Assembly (NCBI RefSeq): GCF_020733635.1
Contig: NZ_JAJFZL010000001.1
Span: 3,844,001-3,908,000 of the forward strand
DNA: 64,000 nt
Origin: Nocardia spumae
GTDB lineage: Bacteria; Actinomycetota; Actinomycetes; Mycobacteriales; Mycobacteriaceae
Reading direction: 5' to 3'
A program made the translations under genes and the position numbers. Within the stretch, counting starts at the first letter, position 1. Each line of letters opens with the position of its first letter. Below the pieces are notes generated by a model. It saw only the letters and a program-made list of their open reading frames with translations, was not told the DNA's origin and ran no database searches. Positions 26,704 to 35,012 of this stretch are shown here, one piece after another.

Positions 26704-27072
26704 ATGGCCGACATGCCCAAGGCTCTGCCCGTGATCGACATGTCCGCCCCGGTGTGCTGTGCGCCGGTGGCGGCCGGACCGGTCGACGACGCCGCCGCGC
26801 TCGAGGTCGCGCTGCGCCTCAAGGCGCTCGCCGATCCGGTGCGGGTCAAACTCATGTCCCTGCTGCTCGCCGGGGCGTCCGAGGGCCAGAAGGGCAGTGA
26901 CCTGGCCGCGGTTGTCGGACTGTCGGAATCGACCGTCAGCCATCACCTCGGTCAGCTGCGCAGGGCCGGTCTCGTCGACGCCGAGCGAACGGGGATGACA
27001 GTGGTCCATCGCGCGCGACGCGACGCGTTGGCGGCGCTCTGCTTCGTCCTGGATCCCGACTGCTGCCGCTGA
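26704..27072 (+). CDS. arsR: ArsR-family repressor (second), Rv2642-like
   Basis: 122 aa. Winged helix LKALADPVRVKLMSLLL, recognition region LSESTVSHHLGQLRRAGLV. It lacks the CVC of the first ArsR; instead it has Cys18-Cys19 near the N-terminus and Cys113, Cys120, Cys121 at the C-terminus. This is the separate cysteine arrangement seen in actinobacterial arsenic sensors (compare C. glutamicum ArsR). Divergently transcribed from arsI across an inverted-repeat operator. Two ArsR proteins of different sensor type in 1 kb suggest separate control of efflux and organoarsenical breakdown. Confidence 0.9.
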   Translation: MADMPKALPVIDMSAPVCCAPVAAGPVDDAAALEVALRLKALADPVRVKLMSLLLAGASEGQKGSDLAAVVGLSESTVSHHLGQLRRAGLVDAERTGMTVVHRARRDALAALCFVLDPDCCR

Positions 27073-27124
27073 ATCGGTTCACCGCCCACGGGACGCGCCG
27101 ACGGTCTGTGCTTGTCTGTCCGCT

Positions 27125-28090
27125 GTGATGGCGAAACTTCTCCGGGACGGCGCCTACGTATTCGCGTGGCTCGCCACTGTCGCCGGGATTGCCGGAATCG
27201 CGGTGCATTTCAGCCGTTCCGGATCCCGCTGGCCGATCCTGGCGGCGTCGGTGGCGCCGTACCTGATGTGTGCCGCGCCGGCCGGGGCCGTGGCGTTCCT
27301 GGCAGGACGGCGCTGGATCCACGCGGGGGTCGCGGTGGCCGTCTCCGCGGCTGCGGTGTGGACCCAAATTCCGCTCTACACCGGTCACGGCGACGCCGAC
27401 GGGCGCGCCGTCCTGGTGATGCAGGCGAATCTGTTGTTCGACGGGGCGGATCCGCACGCGCTGGTCGAGCAGGTGCGGTCGCGGCATATCGAGATACTCA
27501 CGGTCGACGAGCTCACCGCCGCGGCGGTCACCGAACTCGGTCGCGCGGGCCTCGATCAGCTACTGCCCTACCGGCACCTCTCCCCCGGCCGGACCGCGAC
27601 GGGGACCGGCATCTGGAGCAGCTATCCACTGTCGGACCCTGCCGAATACGACGGATTCGTACTGAACCAGCTCTCCGCGACCGTCACCGTCCCCGACGCC
27701 GGACCGGTGACGGTGTACGCATTCCATCCGGTGCCGCCGGTCTACAGCGCGAGCGTGTGGGCCGACGAATTGTCCCGGCTGGGAGCAATTCTCGACCGCT
27801 CGCCGGCGGATCGCCCGGTGATCGCCGGCGGCGACTTCAACGCCACCTACGATCACCGGCAGTTCCGCGCCCTGCTGACGGGACGATTCGGCGACGCCGC
27901 CGAGCAGGCCGGTGCCGGACCACTGGTCACCTATCCGACCGACAAGCCGTACCCGCCCCTGGTCGGCATCGACCACATCCTGATCGCCGAGGGGAATGCC
28001 GCCGAGGTGGCGACGGTATCGCTGCCCGGTTCGGACCATCGCGCCCTCGTCGCACGGATTCACCTGAACAGCCCGGGCCCCGAGCGGTAG
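27125..28090 (+). CDS. Membrane-anchored endonuclease/exonuclease/phosphatase-family protein
   Basis: 321 aa from GTG 27125 (or ATG 27128). Two to three hydrophobic segments lie in the first 85 residues (FAWLATVAGIAGIAV, YLMCAAPAGAVAFLAG, VAVAVSAAAVW), so the catalytic domain is outside or on the membrane surface. EEP-fold motifs follow: VMQANLLFDGAD, AGGDFNATYDH, VGIDHILI, and the terminal SDHRALVARI. Actinobacterial relatives are of unknown substrate (phosphodiester or phosphoinositide-like). No promoter is obvious. Confidence 0.85.
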   Translation: MMAKLLRDGAYVFAWLATVAGIAGIAVHFSRSGSRWPILAASVAPYLMCAAPAGAVAFLAGRRWIHAGVAVAVSAAAVWTQIPLYTGHGDADGRAVLVMQANLLFDGADPHALVEQVRSRHIEILTVDELTAAAVTELGRAGLDQLLPYRHLSPGRTATGTGIWSSYPLSDPAEYDGFVLNQLSATVTVPDAGPVTVYAFHPVPPVYSASVWADELSRLGAILDRSPADRPVIAGGDFNATYDHRQFRALLTGRFGDAAEQAGAGPLVTYPTDKPYPPLVGIDHILIAEGNAAEVATVSLPGSDHRALVARIHLNSPGPER

Positions 28091-28167
28091 AGCCCGCGCG
28101 CCGACGGTGCGATGATGGCAGGGCGCGGGGTTCGGTTCGGGTGACAGCAGGCAATCCGGAGGCGGCG

Positions 28168-29406
28168 ATGGCGGCGAGACGGACTCGTGAACGTGCCGGC
28201 GTCGACCACGCCGCCGACGACCACACCCCGCGAATCGGCGCGTGGGGATTCGTCGCCCGATTCGGAATCATCAGTTTGCTGGCGGATTTCGTCTACGAGG
28301 GCGCCCGGTCGATCACCGGGCCACTGCTCGGCTCCCTGGGAGCGAGCGGTTTCGTCGTCGGACTGGTCACCGGAATCGGCGAGGCGGCGGCGCTGGGGCT
28401 GCGCCTGGTATCGGGCCCGCTCACCGATCGGACGCGGCGATTCTGGGCGTGGACGGTCTCCGGATATGTCCTGACCCTGCTGAGCGTGCCGCTCCTGGGT
28501 GTCGCCGGGGTGCTGTGGGTGGCGTGCGCCCTGGTGATCGCCGAACGGGTGGGCAAAGCGGTGCGCAGCCCGGCCAAGGACACCCTGCTGTCCCATGCCA
28601 CCGCGGTGACCGGGCGGGGTCGCGGTTTCGCCGTCCACGAGGCCCTCGACCAGATCGGCGCGGTCGCCGGTCCACTCACCGTCGCGGCCGTACTGGCGAT
28701 CACCGAAACCGACTACACACCCGCGCTGATCATGCTCGCGATCCCCGGAGCCGCCGCACTTGTGCTGCTGGCGCGGATCCGGCACCAGGTGCCCGATCCG
28801 TCCCGATACGAACCGTCCGAACGCCCGGCCCCTCGTCCGGCGAAAACGCCGCTACCGCCGCAGTTCTGGCTCTACTGCCTGTTCACCGCCGTCTGCATGC
28901 TCGGCGCGACCACCTACGGCGTGCTCTCGTTGCACATGGTCGCCGCCGGAGTCCTGAGCACGGCGGCGGTACCGGTTGTCTACGCCGCCGCGATGGGCGC
29001 CGATGCGGTCGCCGCCCTCACCTCCGGCTGGCTCTACGATCGGATCGGCTCCAGAACGCTACTGCTACTGCCGATTTCGACCGCGCTCGTGCCGATCTTC
29101 GGATTCACCGGCGGGCTCGGCCCGGTCCTGGCGGGCGCGTTGCTGTGGGGTGCGACGGTCGGCGTCCAGGAGTCGACGTTGCGCGCGATGGTCGCCGATC
29201 TGGTACCCGGCGACCGCCGCGCCACCGCCTACGGCACCTACGCCGCGGTTCTCGGCGCGGCCACCGCCGCGGGCGGCGCGATCACGGGATTCCTGTCGGA
29301 CACATCGTATTCCGCATTGGTCGTCACCGTCGTAACGATCGAATGTGCGGCGCTGCTCATCATGGCCGCACTCACGACACGCCGACGGCGGCCGACACGC
29401 CGGTAA
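28168..29406 (+). CDS. MFS transporter, about 12 helices
   Basis: 412 aa from ATG 28168, which has a CCGGAGG site; the frame is open to 27112 but the upstream part is a shadow of the preceding gene. Major-facilitator protein with FIISLLADFVYEGARSITGPLLG (helix 1), the loop LTDRTRRF, and PAKDTLLSHA in helices 4-5. The gene has the layout of drug or small-molecule exporters in the DHA1-like group with a family-typical SRSPARDAL-like motif (RSPAKDTLL). Substrate unknown. A short low-GC gap follows. Confidence 0.87.
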   Translation: MAARRTRERAGVDHAADDHTPRIGAWGFVARFGIISLLADFVYEGARSITGPLLGSLGASGFVVGLVTGIGEAAALGLRLVSGPLTDRTRRFWAWTVSGYVLTLLSVPLLGVAGVLWVACALVIAERVGKAVRSPAKDTLLSHATAVTGRGRGFAVHEALDQIGAVAGPLTVAAVLAITETDYTPALIMLAIPGAAALVLLARIRHQVPDPSRYEPSERPAPRPAKTPLPPQFWLYCLFTAVCMLGATTYGVLSLHMVAAGVLSTAAVPVVYAAAMGADAVAALTSGWLYDRIGSRTLLLLPISTALVPIFGFTGGLGPVLAGALLWGATVGVQESTLRAMVADLVPGDRRATAYGTYAAVLGAATAAGGAITGFLSDTSYSALVVTVVTIECAALLIMAALTTRRRRPTRR

Positions 29407-29614
29407 CCTATCCCTGTGCCGCACATCGCATTTCGGCACAGCTATATGTCCGGTCGGTCAAACGTGTGACTTGCCACAAAGACCTCGCCCTCGTCTCACT
29501 GGACACATGTACGGATTCGCCTCCCACCTGCGAACTCATATCGCACTACGAAAGTCAATATAAGTCCCACTGAGCGGTATCCGACCTGAAGTTTGAAACA
29601 TCGCCAGTTATGTT

Positions 29615-32080
29615 GTGCCGATGTTGAGAGCGAGGCTCGGAATCCGGACCCGCATCCTGGCCATCGCCGTGGTTCCAAGCCTGGCGTTGCTCGGAATCGG
29701 TGTGGGGACAGCGAGTTATCTGGTTCGGGAGGGGCAACACGCGAAGGACTGGGCATCGATCCTGGCCAATGCCAATGTCCACACTCGCGAAATGATCGCC
29801 GCGGTCGAGCAGGAACGCATGCTGTCGCTGTGGCAGCTCTCCGGCCAGCACAACGATCCGGGCGCCCTCGTCGCCGCGCGGACCCGGCTCGACAACGCGC
29901 TACAAGCGTTGGCCTCCACCGAAACCCAGCTGATGGCCAGCGACGACGCCGGACGAATGGGCTCCGACACCGGCGGCTTCGAAACGCTGAAGAAGTCGCT
30001 GCCCGCCATCCGCGGCGGCATCGACGCGGGCGCCCTTCCCATTCCCGACACCTACGCGATCTACAACCGGATCCTGGACGCGGTCGTTCTCGGGACCAAT
30101 ATCGTCATCCCCACCGCACCCGATGCGGCCGTCGCCCAGCAACTTTCCGGCGGTCTGCGCACCCTGCACGCGATGGAGGGCATGTCGCGCAGCGCGGCCC
30201 TCACCGCCGCCGAACTCAACGGCCAGATCCTCGCCGGCCCGCTCCGCGAGGACTACCGCAACCTGGTCGGCTACTACCGCACCGAGATCCCGCAGCTGGC
30301 CGGTGAACTCAGCGGACCGCCCGCCGACAAGATCAAGGCCGTCCTCGCCTCCCCCATCTGGCAGCAGCTGGCCGCGATGGAGGACTACCTCATCCAGCCG
30401 CCGGCGCCGAACAAGGCCGGTGAGATCCCCCCGCCGCCCATGAGTTTCGCCGACTGGCGCGCCGCCGCCGAACAACTCGGCGATCAGTTGCTCGCCGCCT
30501 GGCAGTACCAGAACGATCACGCCAACCAGACCGCCGTGCGCGACGGTGAGCGCACCGCGACCAACTCGCTGTGGGCGGGGGCGGGGGTCATGGCGATCGC
30601 GATTCTGGCCTTCCTGCTGTCACTGTGGCTGGCCAACCGCCTGATCGGCCGGCTCAAACGACTGCGCACCGAAACCCTCGCCCTGGCCGAGGTCCGGTTG
30701 CCCGAGACCATGCGCCGGCTGGGCGAAGGCGAGAACATCGACGCCGAAACCGAGGCCGCCCGGCTGGATTTCGGGCACGACGAGATCGGCTCGGTCGCCA
30801 AGGCGTTCAACCGTGCCCACACTGCGGCGGTGGCGGCGGCGGTCACCGAGGCCCGCACCCGCGAGGGCGTGCGCGCGGTCTTCCTCAACATCGCCCACCG
30901 CAGCCAGATCGTGGTGCACCGCCAGCTCGAGATCCTCGACGAAGCCGAACGGCGGCAAGAGGATCCCACGCTGCTCGAGACCTTCTTCCGGCTCGACCAC
31001 CTGGCCACTCGCGAACGCCGCAACGCCGAGAATCTGATCATCCTCGGCGGCGGCGAACCCGGCCGGCAGTGGCGGCGCCCGGTTCCGCTGGTCGAGCTGG
31101 TCCGCAGCGCCATCGGTGAAACCCTCGACTACGCGCGGGTGCGCGCGCACCGCATGCCGCAGGTGTTCATCGTCGGCAACGTGGTAGCCGACCTCATCCA
31201 CCTGCTCGCCGAACTGGTCGACAACGCCACCTCGTTCTCCCCACCACAGTCACGGGTCGAGGTCAACGGCAATGTGGTCGGCAAGGGCGTGGCCCTCGAG
31301 ATCAGCGATCAGGGCATGGGCATGCCCGCCGACGAACTCGAACGCGCCAACGAGATGCTGCGCAATCCACCGGATTTCGGGGTCGCGACGCTGTCCGCGA
31401 ATTCCCGCCTCGGCCTGTTCGTGGTCGCCCAGCTGGGCGCCCGGCACGGCATCACGGTGCGGCTGTCGGAATCCGACTACGGCGGGATCCGGGCGATCGT
31501 GCTGATCCCGACCGCCGTCGTCGCCGCCGAGGCCCCGGTGGCCGACCACCTGCCCGAGCGGTTCGCCGGCCGTCGTCCCGAACCGATCATGACCGGCGAG
31601 ATGCCGGCCATCTCGGCCGGTGAATCCACCTCGGCCGCAACCGGTCTGGCGACCCTGTCGCGACCCCAGTCGTGGTCGGATTTTCCCCGCACCGATACCG
31701 TGCCGCGGACCGACCCGCCGGGCGGGTACGAGACGCCCGACCGCGAGGAGCCGGGCGGCCGATACGAGCCCCGGCACGAGCTGCCCGCGCCCACCGACCA
31801 ACCAGGGCGTCGCACGCCGCAGCGGCCGTCCTACACTGGCAGCGATGCTCGCCCACCGTTGCCCCGCCGCCGCCGACAGGCCAGTCTGGCACCGGAATTG
31901 GCGCACGACCCCCAACCCGAAGACGCGGCCCCGCAACGGCCGCGCTCGGCGGAACAGGCCCGGGACCTGATGTCCGCCATCGAGAACGGGACCAGGCAGG
32001 GCCGGCGTTCACAGTCGCAGCCCGGCTACTCCAGCCCGGACGAACAGGAAGGCGAAGGTGACTACTTCCCACGCAGGTGA
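29615..32080 (+). CDS. cvnA: Conservon sensor histidine kinase-like protein with nitrate/sulfite-type sensing domain (CvnA)
   Basis: 821 aa (start GTG 29615, or ATG 29621 two codons later). TM helix at about residues 9-33, a 290-residue outside domain of the nitrate- and nitrite-sensing (NIT) type (ERMLSLWQL, AAELNGQILAG), then TM2 near 318-345. A HAMP-like linker follows, then DHLATRERRNAENLIILGG. The HATPase_c domain has ELVDNATSFSPP (N box), ISDQGMGM (G1) and SRLGLFVVAQLGARHG (G2). The last 300 residues are Pro/Arg-rich and disordered. First gene of a cvnABCD set. Confidence 0.92.
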   Translation: MPMLRARLGIRTRILAIAVVPSLALLGIGVGTASYLVREGQHAKDWASILANANVHTREMIAAVEQERMLSLWQLSGQHNDPGALVAARTRLDNALQALASTETQLMASDDAGRMGSDTGGFETLKKSLPAIRGGIDAGALPIPDTYAIYNRILDAVVLGTNIVIPTAPDAAVAQQLSGGLRTLHAMEGMSRSAALTAAELNGQILAGPLREDYRNLVGYYRTEIPQLAGELSGPPADKIKAVLASPIWQQLAAMEDYLIQPPAPNKAGEIPPPPMSFADWRAAAEQLGDQLLAAWQYQNDHANQTAVRDGERTATNSLWAGAGVMAIAILAFLLSLWLANRLIGRLKRLRTETLALAEVRLPETMRRLGEGENIDAETEAARLDFGHDEIGSVAKAFNRAHTAAVAAAVTEARTREGVRAVFLNIAHRSQIVVHRQLEILDEAERRQEDPTLLETFFRLDHLATRERRNAENLIILGGGEPGRQWRRPVPLVELVRSAIGETLDYARVRAHRMPQVFIVGNVVADLIHLLAELVDNATSFSPPQSRVEVNGNVVGKGVALEISDQGMGMPADELERANEMLRNPPDFGVATLSANSRLGLFVVAQLGARHGITVRLSESDYGGIRAIVLIPTAVVAAEAPVADHLPERFAGRRPEPIMTGEMPAISAGESTSAATGLATLSRPQSWSDFPRTDTVPRTDPPGGYETPDREEPGGRYEPRHELPAPTDQPGRRTPQRPSYTGSDARPPLPRRRRQASLAPELAHDPQPEDAAPQRPRSAEQARDLMSAIENGTRQGRRSQSQPGYSSPDEQEGEGDYFPRR

Positions 32081-32483
32081 TCTGAACTGGCTGCTCGACG
32101 ACTTGGTCGATCGCCTGGCCGGGGTGCGCTACGCGGTGGTGCACTCCACCGACGGGCTGCTGCTGGGCCGGTCCACATCGATGAGCCGCGAGGACGCCGA
32201 GCACTTCGGTGCCATGTCGGCCACCCTGTACGGTCTCGCGCGCAGTGCCGGCAACCGCTTCGACGGTGGCGGAGTCCGCCAGGCCGTCATCGAACTCGAC
32301 CGCGCGGTCCTGTTCGTGACCGCGGCCGGTGACAACGCATGTATCGCATTGCAGGCCAACGAGAACGCGAATCTGGGTATGGTGGCGTACGAAATGAATC
32401 TGACCGTGCAGCGTGTCGGTAACTACCTGTCCACCGATCCGCGAAACGGTCTGGCCGAGCACGTGGAGCACAGATTGTCATGA
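32058..32483 (+). CDS. cvnB: Roadblock/LC7 protein (CvnB)
   Basis: 141 aa. GTG start at 32058, inside the last codons of cvnA (23-nt overlap). Roadblock fold: NWLLDDLVDRLAGVRYAVVHSTDGLLLGRS, then AVLFVTAAGDNACIALQANENANLG. In conservons this protein pairs with the GTPase CvnD and the DUF742 protein. It overlaps the next gene by ATGA (32480-32483). Cytoplasmic. Confidence 0.93.
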   Translation: MTTSHAGDLNWLLDDLVDRLAGVRYAVVHSTDGLLLGRSTSMSREDAEHFGAMSATLYGLARSAGNRFDGGGVRQAVIELDRAVLFVTAAGDNACIALQANENANLGMVAYEMNLTVQRVGNYLSTDPRNGLAEHVEHRLS

Positions 32484-32863
32484 CGCGCTTCGGTCAACCG
32501 TGGTTCGACGATGCGGCCGGTCCTCTGGTCCGTCCGTACGCCGTAACTCGGGGCCGCACAATGGGGGCGGGACACGATCTGGACATGCTCACCCTGGTGG
32601 TGACCGTGTCACCGGGTCCGCCGCTGCGGCGCGTCGAACCCGAATACGCGGAAATCGTCCGGCTCTGCCGGGCCCCGCAATCGGTGGCCGAAGTCTCCGC
32701 GAGACTGAAGCTGCCGCTGGCGGTGACCAAGATTCTCGTCGGTGATCTCATCGGCGAGGGTCTACTGAACTTCCGAGCCCCGGCCCGGGCCGACACCGAC
32801 ACCGGTGCGACCGGCGAACTGAACATCTTGCGAGCAGTACTCGATGGAATCCGAAAGCTGTAG
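32480..32863 (+). CDS. cvnC: DUF742 protein (CvnC)
   Basis: 127 aa. Matches DUF742: FGQPWFDDAAGPLVRPYAVTRGRT near the N-terminus, and the winged-helix-like AEIVRLCRAPQSVAEVSARLKLPLAVTKILVGDLIGEGLLNF. It is the third conservon component. Coupled to cvnB by a 4-nt overlap, with 6 nt before cvnD. Confidence 0.93.
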   Translation: MTRFGQPWFDDAAGPLVRPYAVTRGRTMGAGHDLDMLTLVVTVSPGPPLRRVEPEYAEIVRLCRAPQSVAEVSARLKLPLAVTKILVGDLIGEGLLNFRAPARADTDTGATGELNILRAVLDGIRKL

Positions 32864-32869
32864 AACACC

Positions 32870-33451
32870 GTGCCTGATACTTCGTCCTCGGCCGACCTGG
32901 CTGCGTCGGTCAAAATCCTCGTAGCCGGCGGTTTCGGCGTCGGGAAGACCACCATGGTGTCCTCGATCAGCGAGATCACGCCGCTGCGTACCGAGGAACT
33001 GATCACCGAAATGTCCACCGGCATCGACGATCTGTCGGGCGTGGAGGGCAAGACCACCACCACTGTGGCGCTGGACTTCGGTCGTATCACCATCGATCAG
33101 AATCTGGTGCTGTACCTGTTCGGTACCCCCGGCCAGGACCGATTCTGGTTCCTATGGGACGAATTGGCGCGCGGCGCGCTCGGCGCGGTCGTGATCGCCG
33201 ACACCCGTCGGCTGGAGAACTCCTTCGCCGCGATCGACTTCTTCGAGCGCCGGGGCCTGTCGTTCGCGATCGCGGTGAACTGCTTCGACAACGCGCCGAT
33301 CTACACCACCGAAGAGGTGCGCGAGGCGTTGGATCTCGACGCCCACATTCCGGTGGTGCTCTGCGACGCCCGCGACCGCAGCTCCTGCAAGACGGTGCTG
33401 ATGACGCTCGTCGAACACCTCATCGCCCGGGCCACCAGCTCGGTGGCCTGA
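32870..33451 (+). CDS. cvnD: Conservon small GTPase-like protein (CvnD)
   Basis: 193 aa from GTG 32870. G1 loop GGFGVGKTT, G3 FGTPGQDRFWFLW, and a NCFD element at the G4 site that replaces the usual NKxD, as in other conservons. The set CvnABCD forms a membrane complex resembling eukaryotic G-protein coupling; in Streptomyces such modules affect development. No cytochrome P450 (CvnE) is present; the next gene is on the other strand with a terminator between. Confidence 0.93.
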   Translation: MPDTSSSADLAASVKILVAGGFGVGKTTMVSSISEITPLRTEELITEMSTGIDDLSGVEGKTTTTVALDFGRITIDQNLVLYLFGTPGQDRFWFLWDELARGALGAVVIADTRRLENSFAAIDFFERRGLSFAIAVNCFDNAPIYTTEEVREALDLDAHIPVVLCDARDRSSCKTVLMTLVEHLIARATSSVA

Positions 33452-33460
33452 GCGCCCGCG

Positions 33461-33479
33461 GGCCGGTCAGTGACCGGCC
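33461..33479. terminator. Hairpin between cvnD and mtnC
   Basis: GGCCGGTCA (33461-33469) and TGACCGGCC (33471-33479) form a near-continuous inverted repeat that overlaps the mtnC stop codon at the meeting point of two convergent operons. Confidence 0.55.
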
Positions 33480-34162
33480 GCGGCGAGATCCAGTTCGCCG
33501 AAGCCGGAGATCCAGCGATGCGGCGGCCGGGGTGAGTTCGGTTCGCCCGCTCGGGTGACGCCGACCGCCTGCCAGCCCGCCGCCACCGCCGCGTCGAGTT
33601 CATCGGGATGGTCGGACAGGAACAGGATCTCGTGCGCGGGCACCCCGATCGCCGCGGCGATCCGCCGATAGGACTCGGCTTCCCGTTTGGCGCCGGCGTT
33701 GGCGAGGTCGAACCACGCGCCGATCAGCGACGCCAGCTCTCCCCCGCGCGCATAGGCGAACCAGTCCCGCTGATTGCGCACCGATCCCGACGAGTAGACG
33801 TACAGCGCGATTCCGGCGCGGTGCCAGGCGCGGAGCGCGTCGGGCGCGTCGGGAAAGAATTCGCCGGACAGCGCGCCGTCGCGAAATCCCTCGGCGCAGA
33901 TCAATCCCTGCGCGGCCTTGAGCGGGGCGGCTTTGACGTCCGAGTTCAGCCAGCCGCGCAGAATATCGGCCACTTCGCCGGTATCGGCGTCCGGACGTCG
34001 CGCCAGTTCCCGGGTCTGCTCGATCACCAGGTCCGCGGCACCACCGCGATGGTCGGCCAGCCACTGCGGCAATCGACGACGGGTGTAGCCGTACAGGTCC
34101 TCCCGCACCGCGCTGGTGGGGCTGGTGGTGCCCTCGATATCGACGACGACGGCGCTGATCAC
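33467..34162 (-). CDS. mtnC: Enolase-phosphatase MtnC (acireductone synthase)
   Basis: 231 aa from the GTG at 34162 (AGGAG site upstream); the open frame upstream of it lies within a repeat. HAD-superfamily enzyme that enolises and dephosphorylates 2,3-diketo-5-methylthiopentyl-1-phosphate. HAD motif I is DIEGTTSP, in the variant Asp-x-Glu form normal for MtnC; motif II is YSSGSVRNQR and motif III/IV is FLSDHPDELDAA. Third gene of the methionine-salvage operon, with GTG overlapping the stop of a repeat ORF (GTGA at 34159-34162). Confidence 0.92.
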   Translation of the reverse strand: MISAVVVDIEGTTSPTSAVREDLYGYTRRRLPQWLADHRGGAADLVIEQTRELARRPDADTGEVADILRGWLNSDVKAAPLKAAQGLICAEGFRDGALSGEFFPDAPDALRAWHRAGIALYVYSSGSVRNQRDWFAYARGGELASLIGAWFDLANAGAKREAESYRRIAAAIGVPAHEILFLSDHPDELDAAVAAGWQAVGVTRAGEPNSPRPPHRWISGFGELDLAAAGH

Positions 34163-34443
34163 GGTGTGCTCCTGCGGAATAGGGTGGTGCTCGGTGCCGC
34201 TGCCGCCTCCGGGCCTGGTCCGCTCATGCTGGGTCCATCGGCATGAGCGGGGCCCTGCGTGGTTACGCACGCTGCCGCCTCCGGGCCTGGTCCTCTCATG
34301 CTGGGTCCATCGGCATCAGCGGGGCCCTGCGTGGTTACGCACGCTGCCGCCTCCGGGCCTGGTCCGCTCATGCTGGGTCCATCGGCATGAGCGGGGCCCT
34401 GCGTGGTTACGCACGCTGCCGCCTCCGGGCCTGGTCCTCTCAT
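34159..34443 (-). CDS. Repeat-derived ORF between mtnD and mtnC, 94 aa
   Basis: This frame begins at an ATG overlapping the mtnD stop (34440-34443, ATGA) and ends in a TGA overlapping the mtnC start (34159-34162, GTGA). It encodes three full 24-residue copies starting M(R/S)GPGPEAAACVTTQGPA and a fourth, truncated copy, then 12 other residues. There is no strong ribosome site, so translation would be by coupling from mtnD. It could be a real repetitive peptide or a spacer that maintains coupling. One of three open frames through the repeat; this one is chosen for its end overlaps. Confidence 0.45.
   Translation of the reverse strand: MRGPGPEAAACVTTQGPAHADGPSMSGPGPEAAACVTTQGPADADGPSMRGPGPEAAACVTTQGPAHADGPSMSGPGPEAAAAPSTTLFRRSTP
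34198..34443. repeat. 72-bp tandem repeat (3 full units plus partial) in the mtn operon
   Basis: The motif TCATGCTGGGTCCATCGGC starts at 34224, 34296 and 34368, exactly 72 bp apart, with a truncated copy from 34440. Units differ at only a few positions (for example CATGAG versus CATCAG, and GTCCGCTCATG versus GTCCTCTCATG), alternating in a way that suggests a two-unit block was duplicated. Length is a multiple of three, so any copy number keeps the frame. A VNTR-like locus, likely variable between strains. Confidence 0.9.
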
Positions 34444-35012
34444 GCCGCGACGAGCTCGTCCAGGCTCGGGAACCGCTGGGCGATGGCGTCACCGGTGAAA
34501 TCGCCGACCCACCCATCGGCCTCCTCGAAGAACCGGATGGCCACGAAATCCGGGCGGGTACCCATATCGAACCAGTGCCGGGTCCCCGCCGGGACCGACA
34601 CCAGATCACCGCCCTCGCACACCACCGCCACGACTTCCGGTTCCAGATGCAGATAGAAGCATCCGCGCCCGGACACGAAGAACCGCACCTCGTCCTCGGC
34701 GTGCCGGTGTTCGGAGAGGAATTTCTCCCGCGCCGCGCGGGCCTGTGCGGGCCACTGCGGATCGGTGTCGTCGGGATGTAGCCGGGCCAGGTCGATATGG
34801 CGGTAGCGGCCGTCGCCGTTGAGCTCGTCGATCCGATCCCGGTAGTCGTCGAGGATGTCCTGCGTCGAGATCGCGGCGGTGACCACCCGGGCGGGCCAGC
34901 GGTCGAAAACGATACCGCGCGTAGCGAGTTCGGCGGCGATCCGCTCGGGATCGCCGGTGTGCAGGCGCACCTGCGCGGGATCGGAATCAGCGGCGATGTG
35001 CAACAGTGTCAT
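34440..35012 (-). CDS. mtnD: Acireductone dioxygenase (MtnD)
   Basis: 190 aa cupin. Metal-binding HRHAEDE (the HxHxxxxE motif) and the later histidine in GTRHWFDMG. With Fe(II) it yields the keto acid precursor of methionine plus formate; with Ni(II) an off-pathway reaction makes carbon monoxide. Which metal is used here cannot be read from the sequence. Its ATG overlaps the mtnAB stop (ATGA at 35009-35012). Confidence 0.94.
   Translation of the reverse strand: MTLLHIAADSDPAQVRLHTGDPERIAAELATRGIVFDRWPARVVTAAISTQDILDDYRDRIDELNGDGRYRHIDLARLHPDDTDPQWPAQARAAREKFLSEHRHAEDEVRFFVSGRGCFYLHLEPEVVAVVCEGGDLVSVPAGTRHWFDMGTRPDFVAIRFFEEADGWVGDFTGDAIAQRFPSLDELVAA

Noticed and set aside
27112..28167. Extension of the MFS frame upstream to 27112
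   Set aside because: Overlaps the EEP-family gene in a different frame and has no membrane or known motif; the ATG at 28168 has a ribosome site.
28242..29573. Plus-strand 443-codon ORF over the MFS gene
   Set aside because: Shadow frame; the MFS frame has membrane helices and family motifs.
34198..34443. CRISPR-like array from the 72-bp repeats
   Set aside because: No spacers: units are contiguous direct copies, and the length is a coding multiple.
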